The notes: generated from the sequence alone by a model not told the origin. 64,000 nucleotides of DNA from Komagataeibacter sp. FNDCF1 (GCF_021295335.1 NZ_JAIWOT010000001.1:685001-749000); one strand, 5' to 3'. Counted from the stretch's first letter, positions 25,757 through 34,146 are shown. A program made the numbers and translations.

Positions 25757-26881
25757 TTGGCCATCACCTTCCAGTCATTCAGGACCACGCTGGGCAACAT
25801 GGTCGCAAGCGCACAGGGTGCGTGCCCGTCGCTGCTGGACCTCAATGTCGGCTCCCCCGGCCGCGCCATGCTCGAAGCGGTGGCGGGGCTGGGGCTGTGG
25901 TTCCAGTTCATTGCGCTGCAGGTCCTCTCGCGCACCCGGCTTGCCACGTCCATCGGGTCGGACGTGGACAGCTTCGTGGAGGATTTCGGCCTCACGCGCG
26001 AACCGGGTACGGCCGCCACCGGCACCGTCACCTTCACATCCTTCACACCCGCCAGCCAGTCGGCCACGATTGCCGTGGGCACCACGGCCAAGACCGCATC
26101 AAACCTGATCTATGATGTGGTAGAGGACAGCACGAACGCTGCATGGTCGGCAGCCGACAGCGCCTATGTCCGCCCGGCGGGCACGGCATCCGTCACGGTG
26201 CCGGTGCAATGCGAGGCAACCGGCACCACAGGCAACGTGGCGGCGGGCGCGATCTGCCTGCTGGGCACGGCCATATCCGGCATCGATACGGTCACCAACA
26301 CCGCGGCCCTGACCAATGGCAGCGATGGCGAGACGGACGCTGCCCTGCGTGCGCGGTTCGTGGCCTACATCAACAGCCGGTCCAAGGCCACGATTGCCGC
26401 CATGGAAAACGCGGTGACCGATGTTTCCGCCGACCTGATCTACCAGGTGGTGGAGAACGTGGACACGTCCGGCGCCGCGCTGCCCGGCAACGTGGTGCTG
26501 TTTGTCGATGACGGGTCGGGCGACGTGTCCGACAGCGTGATCGATGCGGTCTATACGGCCGTTGATGCGGTGCGCCCGGCGGCGGTGTCCATTCAGGTGG
26601 TGCGCCCGGATGTGGTGCGGCCCGCCGTGGCCATGACCGTCAGCGTGGACGCCACGGGCGACCTTGCCACGGTGCAGGCCACGATCAGCACCAATGTCGC
26701 AACCTACCTGAACGGGTTGGCCATTGGCACCGCGGCCAGCTATTCGCGCCTGATCCAGATCGCCTATGCCGCCAGCACGTCCGTCACCAATGTGACCGGC
26801 GTGACCCTGGCCGGCGGGGTGGTGGACCTGCCCGCAACCATCGGCACGGCCTACCGGGCCGGGGCGGTGGCGTTTGGCTGA
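25757..26881 (+). CDS. Phage baseplate J-like protein (gp47 family)
   Basis: A 374-residue wedge protein with the baseplate J signature: SRTRLATSIGSDVDSFVEDFGLTREPGTAATGTVTFTSFTPASQSATIAVGTTAKT, VPVQCEATGTTGNVAAGAI, and ENVDTSGAALPGNVVLFVDDGSGD. I place the start at TTG 25757 since GGAGG (25747-25751) lies 5 nt before it; the TTG at 25745 overlaps that site. Its end overlaps the next start by 8 nt. Confidence 0.88.
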   Translation: MAITFQSFRTTLGNMVASAQGACPSLLDLNVGSPGRAMLEAVAGLGLWFQFIALQVLSRTRLATSIGSDVDSFVEDFGLTREPGTAATGTVTFTSFTPASQSATIAVGTTAKTASNLIYDVVEDSTNAAWSAADSAYVRPAGTASVTVPVQCEATGTTGNVAAGAICLLGTAISGIDTVTNTAALTNGSDGETDAALRARFVAYINSRSKATIAAMENAVTDVSADLIYQVVENVDTSGAALPGNVVLFVDDGSGDVSDSVIDAVYTAVDAVRPAAVSIQVVRPDVVRPAVAMTVSVDATGDLATVQATISTNVATYLNGLAIGTAASYSRLIQIAYAASTSVTNVTGVTLAGGVVDLPATIGTAYRAGAVAFG

Positions 26882-27500
26882 CATATCGCAAAACGGGTTC
26901 GCCCTGCGCATCCGGCGCCTGCTGCCGACCGGGTGGTTTCTACCGCCACCCGCGACAGGCACCGCGGAACAGGCCCCGGTGCTCAATGCGCTGCTGCAGG
27001 GCTTTGGCAGCGTGTTCGCATGGATATGGGGCCTGCTGGCGGGAACGGCGGACCAGACCCGCCTGGCCACCATGTCCGGCGCCTTCTTGGACATGTTCGC
27101 CGCCGATTTCTTCGGCACCATGCTGACCCGCAACCCGGGCGAGAGTGATGACGCCTTCCGCACCCGTATCGAGGAAGCGCTGTTCCCCTCGCTGGGCACC
27201 CGGCCCGATGTGGTCAACACCATTGCCGATGAAGTGGGGCAGGCCGGGCGCGTGATCGAACCGCGCAACGCCACCGACTGCAAGGGGCTGGGCAGTCTGT
27301 CTGCGCCCGCCACTGGCGGTGGCTACGGCTATGGCGTGGCGGCCCTGCGCTATGGCTCGCGCGCAGCCCCTTTCCAGCTTTTTGCACAGTTGCCGACCGG
27401 CGACACGAACCCGCCCGCAACACAGACACTGGACCGCATTGCCGATGTGATGCCCGCAGGCACCATCGCATGGGTTCAGGACGTGGAGAACCCAGACTGA
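26874..27500 (+). CDS. Phage tail protein I-like wedge protein
   Basis: A 208-residue protein that begins with TTG at 26874 inside the end of the J gene. The body (APVLNALLQGFGSVFAWIWGLLAGTADQTRLATMSGAFLDMFAADFFGTMLTRNPGESDDAFRTRIEEALF) looks like the gpI/DUF2612-type proteins that link the wedge to the tail fibre. A Gly/Tyr-rich segment follows near residue 140. The tail fibre gene starts on its stop codon, as in gpJ-gpI-gpH order. Confidence 0.72.
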   Translation: MADISQNGFALRIRRLLPTGWFLPPPATGTAEQAPVLNALLQGFGSVFAWIWGLLAGTADQTRLATMSGAFLDMFAADFFGTMLTRNPGESDDAFRTRIEEALFPSLGTRPDVVNTIADEVGQAGRVIEPRNATDCKGLGSLSAPATGGGYGYGVAALRYGSRAAPFQLFAQLPTGDTNPPATQTLDRIADVMPAGTIAWVQDVENPD

Positions 27501-29074
27501 TGGACAGGCAGATCGTCTACCCCGCCCAGATTCCGCTGGACAGTGACCAGTTGAACGCCCAGCGCAACGCCTATGTGGGCATCGGCCAGCTTGCGGCCAT
27601 GGCTTACGGGTGGGCCACGGTTTCCGCCAGCGGCTTTGCCTGCACGCCGGGCAGCGGGCTGGTCGTGACCATCGCGCCGGGGTCGCTGCTGGCGCCCGGC
27701 GTAGTGGATGGCGCGGCCTATGGCACGCTGACGGCCGTAGGCAGCGCGCTTGTGCGGCAGTATATCAGCCGCGATCCCGTCACACTGGATGTGCCGGGGG
27801 CAGGGGCCACCTGCACCGTATATGTCACGCCCGCCACGGTGGACGCGGATGACACCGTCCTGCCGTTCTACAACGCCGCCGATCCGTCCGTGACCTATGC
27901 CGGGGCCGATAACAGCGGAAAGACAGCACCCACCGTGCGGCAGGACGTGGCGCAGATCGGCGTTGGCACATCCGTGCCCGATGGCGCGTATCCGCTATGG
28001 ACCGTCACGGTCCCGGCCGGTGCCACGGCCATCACGGCAGACATGATCGCGCAGGCCGGTGGCGCACCGTTTTACGACACCATTCCCCAGTTGCAGGCCG
28101 CCAAGCAGGATGCCCTTGGGTTTGTGCCCGTGAATGGCCAGTGGGCGCTGGGAACGACTGCGTATCAGGTGCTTGGCCTGACCTACCTGATCAGCGCGCA
28201 GCGGCCGCAGTATTTCTATCAGGACGCAACGGGGGCGCAGCATGCGGGTGGCGCTCTGGCCCTGTATTCGGATGTTACAAGCGAGACCGAGCGTGCCGAA
28301 GATGTGGAGTCCGGTCTTGTTTCCGGTATCTGGGCAAAAGGAACTTCTGCCTATCAGATCACCGGCCTGACCTACCTGATCAGTTCCGCCCGCCCGCAGT
28401 TCTTCTATCAGGACGATAGCGGCAACCAGTACTCGGGAGGCCTGATTGCTCTTTATTCCGACGTGACGGCCGAACAGGCAGCGCGAGCTAGCGCCATTAG
28501 TGCTGAGGCCACGGCACGCGCGAACGCCGATGCCCAGCTTGTATCCGGCGTGTGGGCCAACGGTACGGGGCCGGGGCAGGTTCTGGGCATGACCTACAAC
28601 CTGACTTTCGTCGGCGGTGCGCGCCCGCAGGTCTTCTACAACGACGCCAGCGACAACCAGCAGGTCATCGGGCTGGCCACCTATAACGATCTCTCCGGCT
28701 ATGTCCCGAAGGGTGGTGTGCAGTACGGCCAAACGTGGGATGTGTGGACGCCTTCCGCCAATCAGGTCACGAACCTGACCCTGACATTCACATGCGCATC
28801 CGGCGGGCTGCTGATGATGTCGGCCGGCGTTTATCCGTTCAGCGCACAGCCCAGCAATGGCGGTTCCTCAAATACGGGATCGGATGTCAACCTGATCCTG
28901 GACGGCACCAGCGTGTATGACGACAACGTGCGCAGCGCCACGCATGAGGACGTGCCGCAACTGGTGGGCGCGGGCACGCATACCATCACCCTGCAGTATA
29001 CGGCCAACACCGCCACGTCGGGATGGGTGAGCCAGCGCGCGAAACTGTCCTACTTCTTCATCCCGACCGAATGA
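27500..29074 (+). CDS. Phage tail fibre protein with tandem repeats
   Basis: A 524-residue receptor-binding fibre. Residues about 1-185 are the conserved attachment domain (LDSDQLNAQRNAYVGIGQLAAMAYG ... VTVPAGATAITADMIAQAGGAPFYD). Then three ~60-residue repeats follow, each with a W-A-x-GT-xx-YQV-x-GLTYLI or similar core and ending RPQxFYQD. The C-terminal about 130 residues (SGGLLMMSAGVYPFSAQPSNGG ... TNTASGWVSQRAKLSYFFIPTE-like) form a beta-rich tip. The start overlaps the gpI-like stop. Confidence 0.82.
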   Translation: MDRQIVYPAQIPLDSDQLNAQRNAYVGIGQLAAMAYGWATVSASGFACTPGSGLVVTIAPGSLLAPGVVDGAAYGTLTAVGSALVRQYISRDPVTLDVPGAGATCTVYVTPATVDADDTVLPFYNAADPSVTYAGADNSGKTAPTVRQDVAQIGVGTSVPDGAYPLWTVTVPAGATAITADMIAQAGGAPFYDTIPQLQAAKQDALGFVPVNGQWALGTTAYQVLGLTYLISAQRPQYFYQDATGAQHAGGALALYSDVTSETERAEDVESGLVSGIWAKGTSAYQITGLTYLISSARPQFFYQDDSGNQYSGGLIALYSDVTAEQAARASAISAEATARANADAQLVSGVWANGTGPGQVLGMTYNLTFVGGARPQVFYNDASDNQQVIGLATYNDLSGYVPKGGVQYGQTWDVWTPSANQVTNLTLTFTCASGGLLMMSAGVYPFSAQPSNGGSSNTGSDVNLILDGTSVYDDNVRSATHEDVPQLVGAGTHTITLQYTANTATSGWVSQRAKLSYFFIPTE

Positions 29075-29083
29075 GGCCGCGCC

Positions 29084-29575
29084 ATGTCCACATCTGATAC
29101 CATCCAGAATTACATCCTGTACCGGACGGCCGCATCCGGGTGGCAGGCGGTCGGCTATGTCATTGCCGCCATGCAGCTTACGGCGGAACAGGCGACCGGG
29201 GCGGGGACGGGTCTGGCCTACGTGCTGGACGCGGCGGGCAAATATCCGGCTGGAAGCCTCTATCCGGTACCCTCCACGGGGTATGCGCTCACCGGGCCAT
29301 CCACGGCAACGGCTGGAACGGCCCTGACGCTGACCCTGACGCCCGACAATTACGGCCCGGACACGGCAACGGCGGTGACGCTTTCCGATGGTGGCGCGGG
29401 CGGCACATTCTCATCCGCCACGGTCACATTCGGCGCGGGCGTAAAGACCGCCCAGACCGTGACCTACACGCCGAAGGCGGCGGGCAGCGTCACCATCAGC
29501 GCCACGAACAGTGTCGGCCTGACCAACCCGTCGGCTCTTGCCATCACCGTCGGCGCGGCGGCTGCCACAACCTGA
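29084..29575 (+). CDS. Tail fibre-associated Ig-like protein
   Basis: A 163-residue protein. Residues 1 to about 60 include an ordered region (YILYRTAASGWQAVGYVIAAMQLTAEQATGAGTGLAYVLDAAGKYP), and residues about 70-160 are a Thr/Ala/Gly-rich Ig-like beta domain (STATAGTALTLTLTPDNYGPDTATAVTLSDGGAGGTF). Such Ig-like parts occur on phage surfaces and help weak binding to cell-surface carbohydrate. It follows the fibre gene by 9 nt. Confidence 0.6.
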   Translation: MSTSDTIQNYILYRTAASGWQAVGYVIAAMQLTAEQATGAGTGLAYVLDAAGKYPAGSLYPVPSTGYALTGPSTATAGTALTLTLTPDNYGPDTATAVTLSDGGAGGTFSSATVTFGAGVKTAQTVTYTPKAAGSVTISATNSVGLTNPSALAITVGAAAATT

Positions 29576-29601
29576 CCGCCCCCACGATCCGCGCCTGCCA
29601 G

Positions 29602-29623
29602 ACCGCCCGCGAGGCGGTTTTTT
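29602..29623 (+). terminator. ACCGCC/GGCGGT hairpin plus T6
   Basis: A 6-bp stem with CGCGA loop followed by T6. The core ACCGCCCGCGAGGCGGTTTT is repeated identically at 30922-30941. It lies directly before the start codons of the next gene. Confidence 0.65.
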
Positions 29624-29636
29624 CATGAGAAGACGA

Positions 29637-30065
29637 ATGAGCGAAACCACTACACTGACCCAAGGCGGCCCGGTCATGCCCCAGCGCTGCGCCACGATCG
29701 AGGATCTGGCCCGCGTGCGTGAGCGGCTGGCCAAGGTCGAGGGCGGCCACGACAACCTGCGCGACGGGCTGAGCACGCTGTCCCAGCAGTTTACCGACCT
29801 CAGGCGCGACCTGACGCAATCCGTATCCGACAACGCCGCCCAGACCCGGCGCGAGATCATGGAGCGCGTGGACGACATGACCGACACCGCCACCGAGCGT
29901 AACAACGAAATATCAGGCAGGCTGGCGCGCATCGAGGGCGGCCTGAAGCTGACCTCATGGGTCACCATGACCTTCATCGTGCTGGCCACCGGCCTGCTGG
30001 GCTGGGGGCAGATTGGCGATGCCGCGTGGTCGTTCTGCAAACGCGCGTTCGGGTATGCGTCATGA
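29637..30065 (+). CDS. Coiled-coil protein with C-terminal membrane helix
   Basis: A 142-residue protein. Residues about 18-105 form a long helical heptad region (LARVRERLAKVEGGHDNLRDGLSTLSQQFTDLRRDL), and residues about 112-132 (SWVTMTFIVLATGLLGWGQIG) one membrane helix. It precedes the endolysin gene and overlaps it by 4 nt, so it belongs to the lysis group and may be a holin-like or spanin-like element. The start at 29637 has GAGAAG upstream; an ATG at 29625 is also possible. Confidence 0.6.
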   Translation: MSETTTLTQGGPVMPQRCATIEDLARVRERLAKVEGGHDNLRDGLSTLSQQFTDLRRDLTQSVSDNAAQTRREIMERVDDMTDTATERNNEISGRLARIEGGLKLTSWVTMTFIVLATGLLGWGQIGDAAWSFCKRAFGYAS

Positions 30066-30475
30066 GCGCATACATTCCCCGCGGCATCCGCAACAACAAT
30101 CCGGGCAACCTTGATTACGTGGGTCAGGCGGGCGCGCATCTGGAAACCGGCGTGGCGGAACCGCGCTTCGCGGCTTTTCCGACCATGGCAGACGGCATCC
30201 GCGCCCTGCGTGACCAGTTGCTGCGCTATGCCGAGCGCGGCCTGACCACGATTGCCTCCATCATCTCGGTCTATGCGCCTGCCACCGAGAACGTGACCAG
30301 CGCCTATATCGCCGGCCTGTGCCGCCAGATGGGCGTGCAGGCCGATGCCGTGCTGGACCTGCGCGATCCGGCCACCATGCTGGGGCTGATCGAGGGCATC
30401 GCCACCATGGAAAACGGGCCGGGGCATATCAGTCCGGTACAGATCAGGCAGGCGCTTGGGGGAGGGGATACATGA
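30062..30475 (+). CDS. Phage endolysin-like protein (structural protein P5 type)
   Basis: A 137-residue protein whose RGIRNNNPGNLDYVGQ opening and TMADGIRALRDQLLRYAERGLTTIASIISVYAPATENVTSAYI follow the pattern of the P5-like lytic proteins found beside phage holin genes. They degrade peptidoglycan at the end of the phage cycle. No signal peptide is seen, so export would need the holin. Overlaps both neighbours by 4 nt in an ATGA manner. Confidence 0.75.
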   Translation: MSAYIPRGIRNNNPGNLDYVGQAGAHLETGVAEPRFAAFPTMADGIRALRDQLLRYAERGLTTIASIISVYAPATENVTSAYIAGLCRQMGVQADAVLDLRDPATMLGLIEGIATMENGPGHISPVQIRQALGGGDT

Positions 30476-30813
30476 ACACCACCGCAAAACTGGGCGGTCT
30501 CGGGGCCGCCATCGGGCTGCTGCTGACCGAAGTGCCGGAACAGTATGCGCTTTATGTCGCGCTGTTCATCATCGTATGCGCGGCGGCTACGGCGCTTGTC
30601 CCGCCGCCCCACACGGGAAGCCGGTGGGCCGTGGCCTATCAGGTCATGACCACCATCGGCCTGAACATCGGCTGGGCGGAAAACCACTTCAAGCCGGGGC
30701 AGTCGGGGGTGCGCGTGCCAGTTGCGGACAAGCCCGCAGCCAAGGCGGCGGTTTCGGCGGCCGGCATTCCGGTCCTGAACAGGAAGGGTCAGCCCGAGGC
30801 GCCATCGAAATAG
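30472..30813 (+). CDS. Holin-like membrane protein
   Basis: A 113-residue protein with two membrane segments (LGGLGAAIGLLLTEV and YALYVALFIIVCAAATALV) near the N-terminus and a hydrophilic Lys/Ala/Pro tail (VPVADKPAAKAAVSAAGIPVL). The size, layout and place right after the endolysin gene fit a holin that would open the membrane. No family name is certain. Confidence 0.6.
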   Translation: MNTTAKLGGLGAAIGLLLTEVPEQYALYVALFIIVCAAATALVPPPHTGSRWAVAYQVMTTIGLNIGWAENHFKPGQSGVRVPVADKPAAKAAVSAAGIPVLNRKGQPEAPSK

Positions 30814-30819
30814 GGAAGA

Positions 30820-30862
30820 CAGCCCCAGCGCTTGGGTGGATGGCCGATGCAATCCGGGGCTG
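30820..30862 (+). repeat. Stem-loop repeat, copy 1 (GGTGGATGGCCGAT loop)
   Basis: CAGCCCC pairs with GGGGCTG; the loop contains GGTGGATGGCCGAT. Copies with the same loop core occur at 31722-31765 and, on the other strand, at 37877-37921. Confidence 0.5.
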
Positions 30863-30920
30863 CATGATCAATCATACGCAACTTTAGGGCGATAATATGT
30901 CCTGAATTGCAACCCAAGGT

Positions 30921-30945
30921 AACCGCCCGCGAGGCGGTTTTTTTT
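30921..30945 (+). terminator. AACCGCC/GGCGGTT hairpin plus T8
   Basis: A 7-bp stem, CGCGA loop and T8, nearly identical to the one at 29602-29623. It is followed closely by TTGGAG, the ribosome binding site of the lipoprotein gene. Confidence 0.65.
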
Positions 30946-30959
30946 ATTGGAGCCACATC

Positions 30960-31538
30960 ATGAACCCGAACCTTTCCCGCCGGTCCCTGCTGCGCGCCGG
31001 GGCCGGAACGCTGGCGGCTGGCCTGCTGGCAGCCTGCACGACCACCAAAAGCGGCACCACGACCACGATCACCCTGAACGTGGCCGAGGTCGTGGATTAC
31101 GGCAACGCCATCCTGTCCTTCTCCAGCACGGCCATCAACGTGTCATTCGTGGCATCGGCCATGGGCACGGCCAATCTGGCGCTGGCTAACACGGTCATTG
31201 CCTCGCTTAAGTCCGCCCTGACCGCGTTCCAGTCAGCCGCAGGATCCAGCACGTCCGTCAGCTACGACAGCGCCAGCGTCAAGACGGCGTTCGACAGCAT
31301 CCTGGCGGATATTGAGAAAGTGGACACGCTGATCATTTCCACCATCACCGGCACGGCGACCCGCCTGTCCAGCAACGTCGTATCCGAAGCCAAGACAGCG
31401 GCAGGGGCGGCAGCAACGCTGATTGATCTGCTCAAGGCCATGGTGGATGTATCCGGCCTGCGCCTGCGCAGTGCTGCACCCGTAGACCCGGATGCGGCCA
31501 TCGGGCAGATTGCCGTATTCGTGACCACCATGCCATGA
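30960..31538 (+). CDS. Phage-borne lipoprotein with Tat-like signal
   Basis: A 192-residue protein. The signal SRRSLLRAGAGTLAAGLLAAC has a twin arginine and a lipobox (LLAAC) with Cys at about residue 21, so it should be anchored in a membrane after export, perhaps by Tat. The mature part is Ser/Thr/Ala-rich and mostly helical (SLKSALTAFQSAAGSS). Found after the holin-like gene, it may act in the last step of lysis like an outer spanin, or be a conversion gene. Confidence 0.65.
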   Translation: MNPNLSRRSLLRAGAGTLAAGLLAACTTTKSGTTTTITLNVAEVVDYGNAILSFSSTAINVSFVASAMGTANLALANTVIASLKSALTAFQSAAGSSTSVSYDSASVKTAFDSILADIEKVDTLIISTITGTATRLSSNVVSEAKTAAGAAATLIDLLKAMVDVSGLRLRSAAPVDPDAAIGQIAVFVTTMP

Positions 31539-31669
31539 ATACCTTTTTACAGGGTATGCTGGCTGGCGCCGGGGGTATGGTTGTACTGATCGGCCTGCTG
31601 GTGATCATTCCGCTCCGGCTACGGGCGTGGCTGCTTGCCACGCGGCAACACGACAGAGGCCTGTGCTGA
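31535..31669 (+). CDS. 44-residue single-helix membrane protein
   Basis: MNTFLQGMLAGAGGMVVLIG begins a short frame whose ATG overlaps the lipoprotein stop (ATGA). Residues about 8-28 are one membrane helix followed by a basic tail (RLRAWLLATRQHDR). The overlap and position suggest a lysis accessory protein such as an inner spanin-like or antiholin. It is the last gene of the phage cassette. Confidence 0.55.
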   Translation: MNTFLQGMLAGAGGMVVLIGLLVIIPLRLRAWLLATRQHDRGLC

Positions 31670-31721
31670 CGTAGCCACCATCGACATTCCACATGGGAAC
31701 ATTGCCTTTTCGGGCAGGACT

Positions 31722-31765
31722 GCAACCCCGGTGCCTGGTGGATGGCCGATCGCGACCGGGGCTGC
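31722..31765 (+). repeat. Stem-loop repeat, copy 2 (GGTGGATGGCCGAT loop)
   Basis: GCAACCCCGG pairs with CCGGGGCTGC (one mismatch) around a loop with GGTGGATGGCCGAT. It lies 135 nt before the MgtC-like start and could be part of its leader. Confidence 0.5.
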
Positions 31766-31899
31766 CCTGAGTATTATAACCCACTTTGTGGCAATTGCAT
31801 GGAGATCATGTAACAACAATCACGTCCCTGTTGCACATGCAGACGGATACCGCTGGTCTGTACACGCAACCGTACGGACACTGTACTGTTCTGGTATGC

Positions 31900-32703
31900 A
31901 TGACCGCACCGCCAGAATTTACACATCCCGCCATGGGCGAGGGATGGCTCCAGCTAGGGGAACTGGCGCTGGCCTTCGTGCTATCGGCACTGGTGGGGCT
32001 GGAACGGGAGTTCCGGCAGAAAAGTGCCGGCCTGCGCACCTATACACTGGTGGGGGTGGCGTCCGCGCTGTTCATGCTGGTGTCCAAATACGGGTTCAAC
32101 AATGTACTGGAGGCCGGGCAGGTAGTACTCGATCCCTCGCGCATTGCGGCACAGGTCGTGTCGGGTATCGGGTTTATTGGCGGTGGCGTGATTTTCATGC
32201 GGCGCGACGTGGTGCGGGGACTGACCACGGCGGCCTCCGTATGGCTTACGGCAGCATTGGGCATGGCATGTGGGGCCGGGCTGATCGCGCTGGCAGTCGC
32301 CACAACCGTTGGGCATTTCATTATCATGCTCGGCTTTCCGCGTCTGAGTCATCTGGTGCCGCGTGCCCATGCCGCACGTGCGGTAGGGGTCTTCATAACC
32401 TATCCTGATGGCCATGGCCTGTTACGCACCATCCTGAGCCGCTGCACGAAACTACGCTTTACCATTCACCGTGTGAAGGTAGAGCAGCCAGCCACCAACA
32501 TTGATGACGACGTGCTGGCCGACCTGCGTGACCGACACCACAACACCACCGCCCAGCCCCCGGATCCCGCAGCCGCAGGCATGGTCACGCTGTTCATAAA
32601 GGTGCGGGGCAGACGGCCCATCTCCCACCTGGTAGCGGTCCTGTCAGCCATTGACGGTGTTGCCGGCGTGGAGACGGACGAGCCGGATAACGACCCCGAG
32701 TGA
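31900..32703 (+). CDS. MgtC/SapB-family membrane protein
   Basis: A 267-residue inner-membrane protein. The first about 150 residues hold four to five helices with the family core LVGLEREFRQKSAGLRTYTLVGVASALFML and VSGIGFIGGGVIF, including the conserved acidic and Arg residues. Residues about 160-267 are a soluble ACT-like domain. MgtC proteins are linked to growth at low Mg and to control of ATP synthase. The open frame extends to 31786, but the family start fits 31900 (MTAPPEF) or 31933 (MGEGW); no clear ribosome site decides. Flanked upstream by the stem-loop repeat. Confidence 0.85.
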   Translation: MTAPPEFTHPAMGEGWLQLGELALAFVLSALVGLEREFRQKSAGLRTYTLVGVASALFMLVSKYGFNNVLEAGQVVLDPSRIAAQVVSGIGFIGGGVIFMRRDVVRGLTTAASVWLTAALGMACGAGLIALAVATTVGHFIIMLGFPRLSHLVPRAHAARAVGVFITYPDGHGLLRTILSRCTKLRFTIHRVKVEQPATNIDDDVLADLRDRHHNTTAQPPDPAAAGMVTLFIKVRGRRPISHLVAVLSAIDGVAGVETDEPDNDPE

Positions 32704-32742
32704 ACCCGCCAGAAGCATGCTGGGTCCGAAGGTCTGTCCCTT

Positions 32743-33114
32743 TCAGCTTGCAAGACCTGAGATATTACCCGAAACCGGCAATCGTAATCCGTCCGTCTCG
32801 GTACGCACGACAGGACAGGCGGCGACCACCGCCTTCATGGGCAGGGTGGCATACAGATGGGGAAAAAGCTGTCCACCGCGTGACGGCTCCCACCGTACCA
32901 GCGCAGGGGCCAGCAGGTCCAGATCCACCGCAACCAGCATAAGCCCCTCGCGCCCCGCAAAATGCCGATCCAGCGTGCCCATCACCTGCTCACCCGTTGA
33001 AAGGTGAATGAATCCGTCCGCTACATCGGCGGGAGAGCCGGTAAATGTACCTGCATGGAGAAGATCCCCATATTCATCCGCACTCAGGATTTTGTAGGCG
33101 ATATGTTCGGTCAT
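32743..33114 (-). CDS. DUF952 protein
   Basis: A 123-residue protein. MTEHIAYKILSADEYGDLLHAG, ADGFIHLSTGEQVMGTLDRHF and LFPHLYATLPMKAVV carry the conserved residues of DUF952, which has an ADP-ribosyl-glycohydrolase-unrelated, small enzyme-like fold of unknown reaction. The start at 33114 is supported by AGGA 10 nt upstream; a longer frame to 33150 exists. It runs convergent to the MgtC-like gene. Confidence 0.85.
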   Translation of the reverse strand: MTEHIAYKILSADEYGDLLHAGTFTGSPADVADGFIHLSTGEQVMGTLDRHFAGREGLMLVAVDLDLLAPALVRWEPSRGGQLFPHLYATLPMKAVVAACPVVRTETDGLRLPVSGNISGLAS

Positions 33115-33729
33115 GCTTGGCGTGTCCTGTTCTGTTTGCATGGCAAGCATAGGCGAGCCCTACATGACTTTCCAACCTTCTGGCGCGAACAGGACGGGCA
33201 AAGCGGTGGCCCATGCAGAGCGTGTTTGATCGCATAACTCTGTGGGCACAGATTAAGCCGTGTGCCAATGCAGCTCTGACAGACCAGCCATGAGCAACGC
33301 GCTGGTCCATGCCCGATATCAGCAGGATATGTGGAACGGCCGTGCATACCCTGTAACCATCAGGCTGACGCAACCGGAAAAAAAGACATATAATCTGGCG
33401 GCAAGATCCGTCAGTAGCCCTATGGGCATGATTTTGGTCATAAGCCACACAGATGCTCCAATGGAGAGCATGACAGACTATACGGCGCATGAAGCCTTAC
33501 CTGAAATCAAGCCGGAACGAAAAGCAGCCGTGACGGCTGACGGCCGCCACATGCTACCGCTTTAACGCCATCATGGGGAGCGAGGAGGGGACTTTCTCAT
33601 GGTCGGGACAGGGCAAGAGCAATTATGGGCTGGTCTTTGTCGGCGTGACGCGTCACCTTGATGAAAAGAGAGTCCCTTTTCCACACCGCGTGCGCGCGGG
33701 CCAGACAGAGAATAAGGCTTTGCATTGCG
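33115..33729. other. Gap with one uncertain small frame
   Basis: No supported gene. A plus-strand frame at 33290-33565 (MSNALVHARYQQDMWNG, 91 codons) has no recognisable features and a minus-strand frame overlaps it, so both remain unsupported. Confidence 0.25.
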
Positions 33730-34125
33730 ATGCGCCCCGATAACGACAACACCGGACCGGCGGTCCTGCATTTCCCACGCAGGAATATTTTCTCCCCCCC
33801 GGAGGCATCGGCCTATCTTGGTATCCGCCCGTTCCATCTGCGCATCATGAAATGGCTACGCTGCGGGCCGAAAGCCATTACCATCAACCGCCAGACAGTC
33901 TATACCGAGGAAGAACTGCGCAGCTTCCGCAACACGTTGATGAGCGCCGTGGGTGTAACCGAAAATGGTGGCACATATCGTGAACTGACGATAGGCGAAC
34001 GGGCGTTTGTGACCGATCCGCTTATTACCCTACTTACACGCAACCTGATCTGGCGGCGTGCGATCCTGATCACGCTATGGAGCATGATGGGGCTGGGTAT
34101 CGGCATTGACCTGATCCTGTTCTGA
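33730..34125 (+). CDS. HTH-like protein with C-terminal membrane helix
   Basis: A 131-residue protein. Residues about 20-70 (SPPEASAYLGIRPFHLRIMKWLRCGPKAITINRQTVYTEEELRSFRNTL) look like a MerR/AlpA-type DNA-binding helix-turn-helix with wing. After a linker, residues about 108-131 (WRRAILITLWSMMGLGIGIDLILF) are one membrane helix at the very end. A membrane-tethered small HTH protein is unusual. The start at 33730 is preferred over 33658 as the family match begins later. Confidence 0.6.
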   Translation: MRPDNDNTGPAVLHFPRRNIFSPPEASAYLGIRPFHLRIMKWLRCGPKAITINRQTVYTEEELRSFRNTLMSAVGVTENGGTYRELTIGERAFVTDPLITLLTRNLIWRRAILITLWSMMGLGIGIDLILF

Positions 34126-34146
34126 CTCAACCCGTCATACCGTAAC

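Noticed and set aside
26099-27313. 404-codon minus-strand open frame
   Set aside because: Antisense to gpJ-like and gpI-like genes; sequence is repetitive Gly/Arg/His as expected for a shadow.
31670-31899. Possible prophage attachment site or tRNA at the right end of the cassette
   Set aside because: No tRNA-like cloverleaf was seen and no matching direct repeat could be found at the left end.
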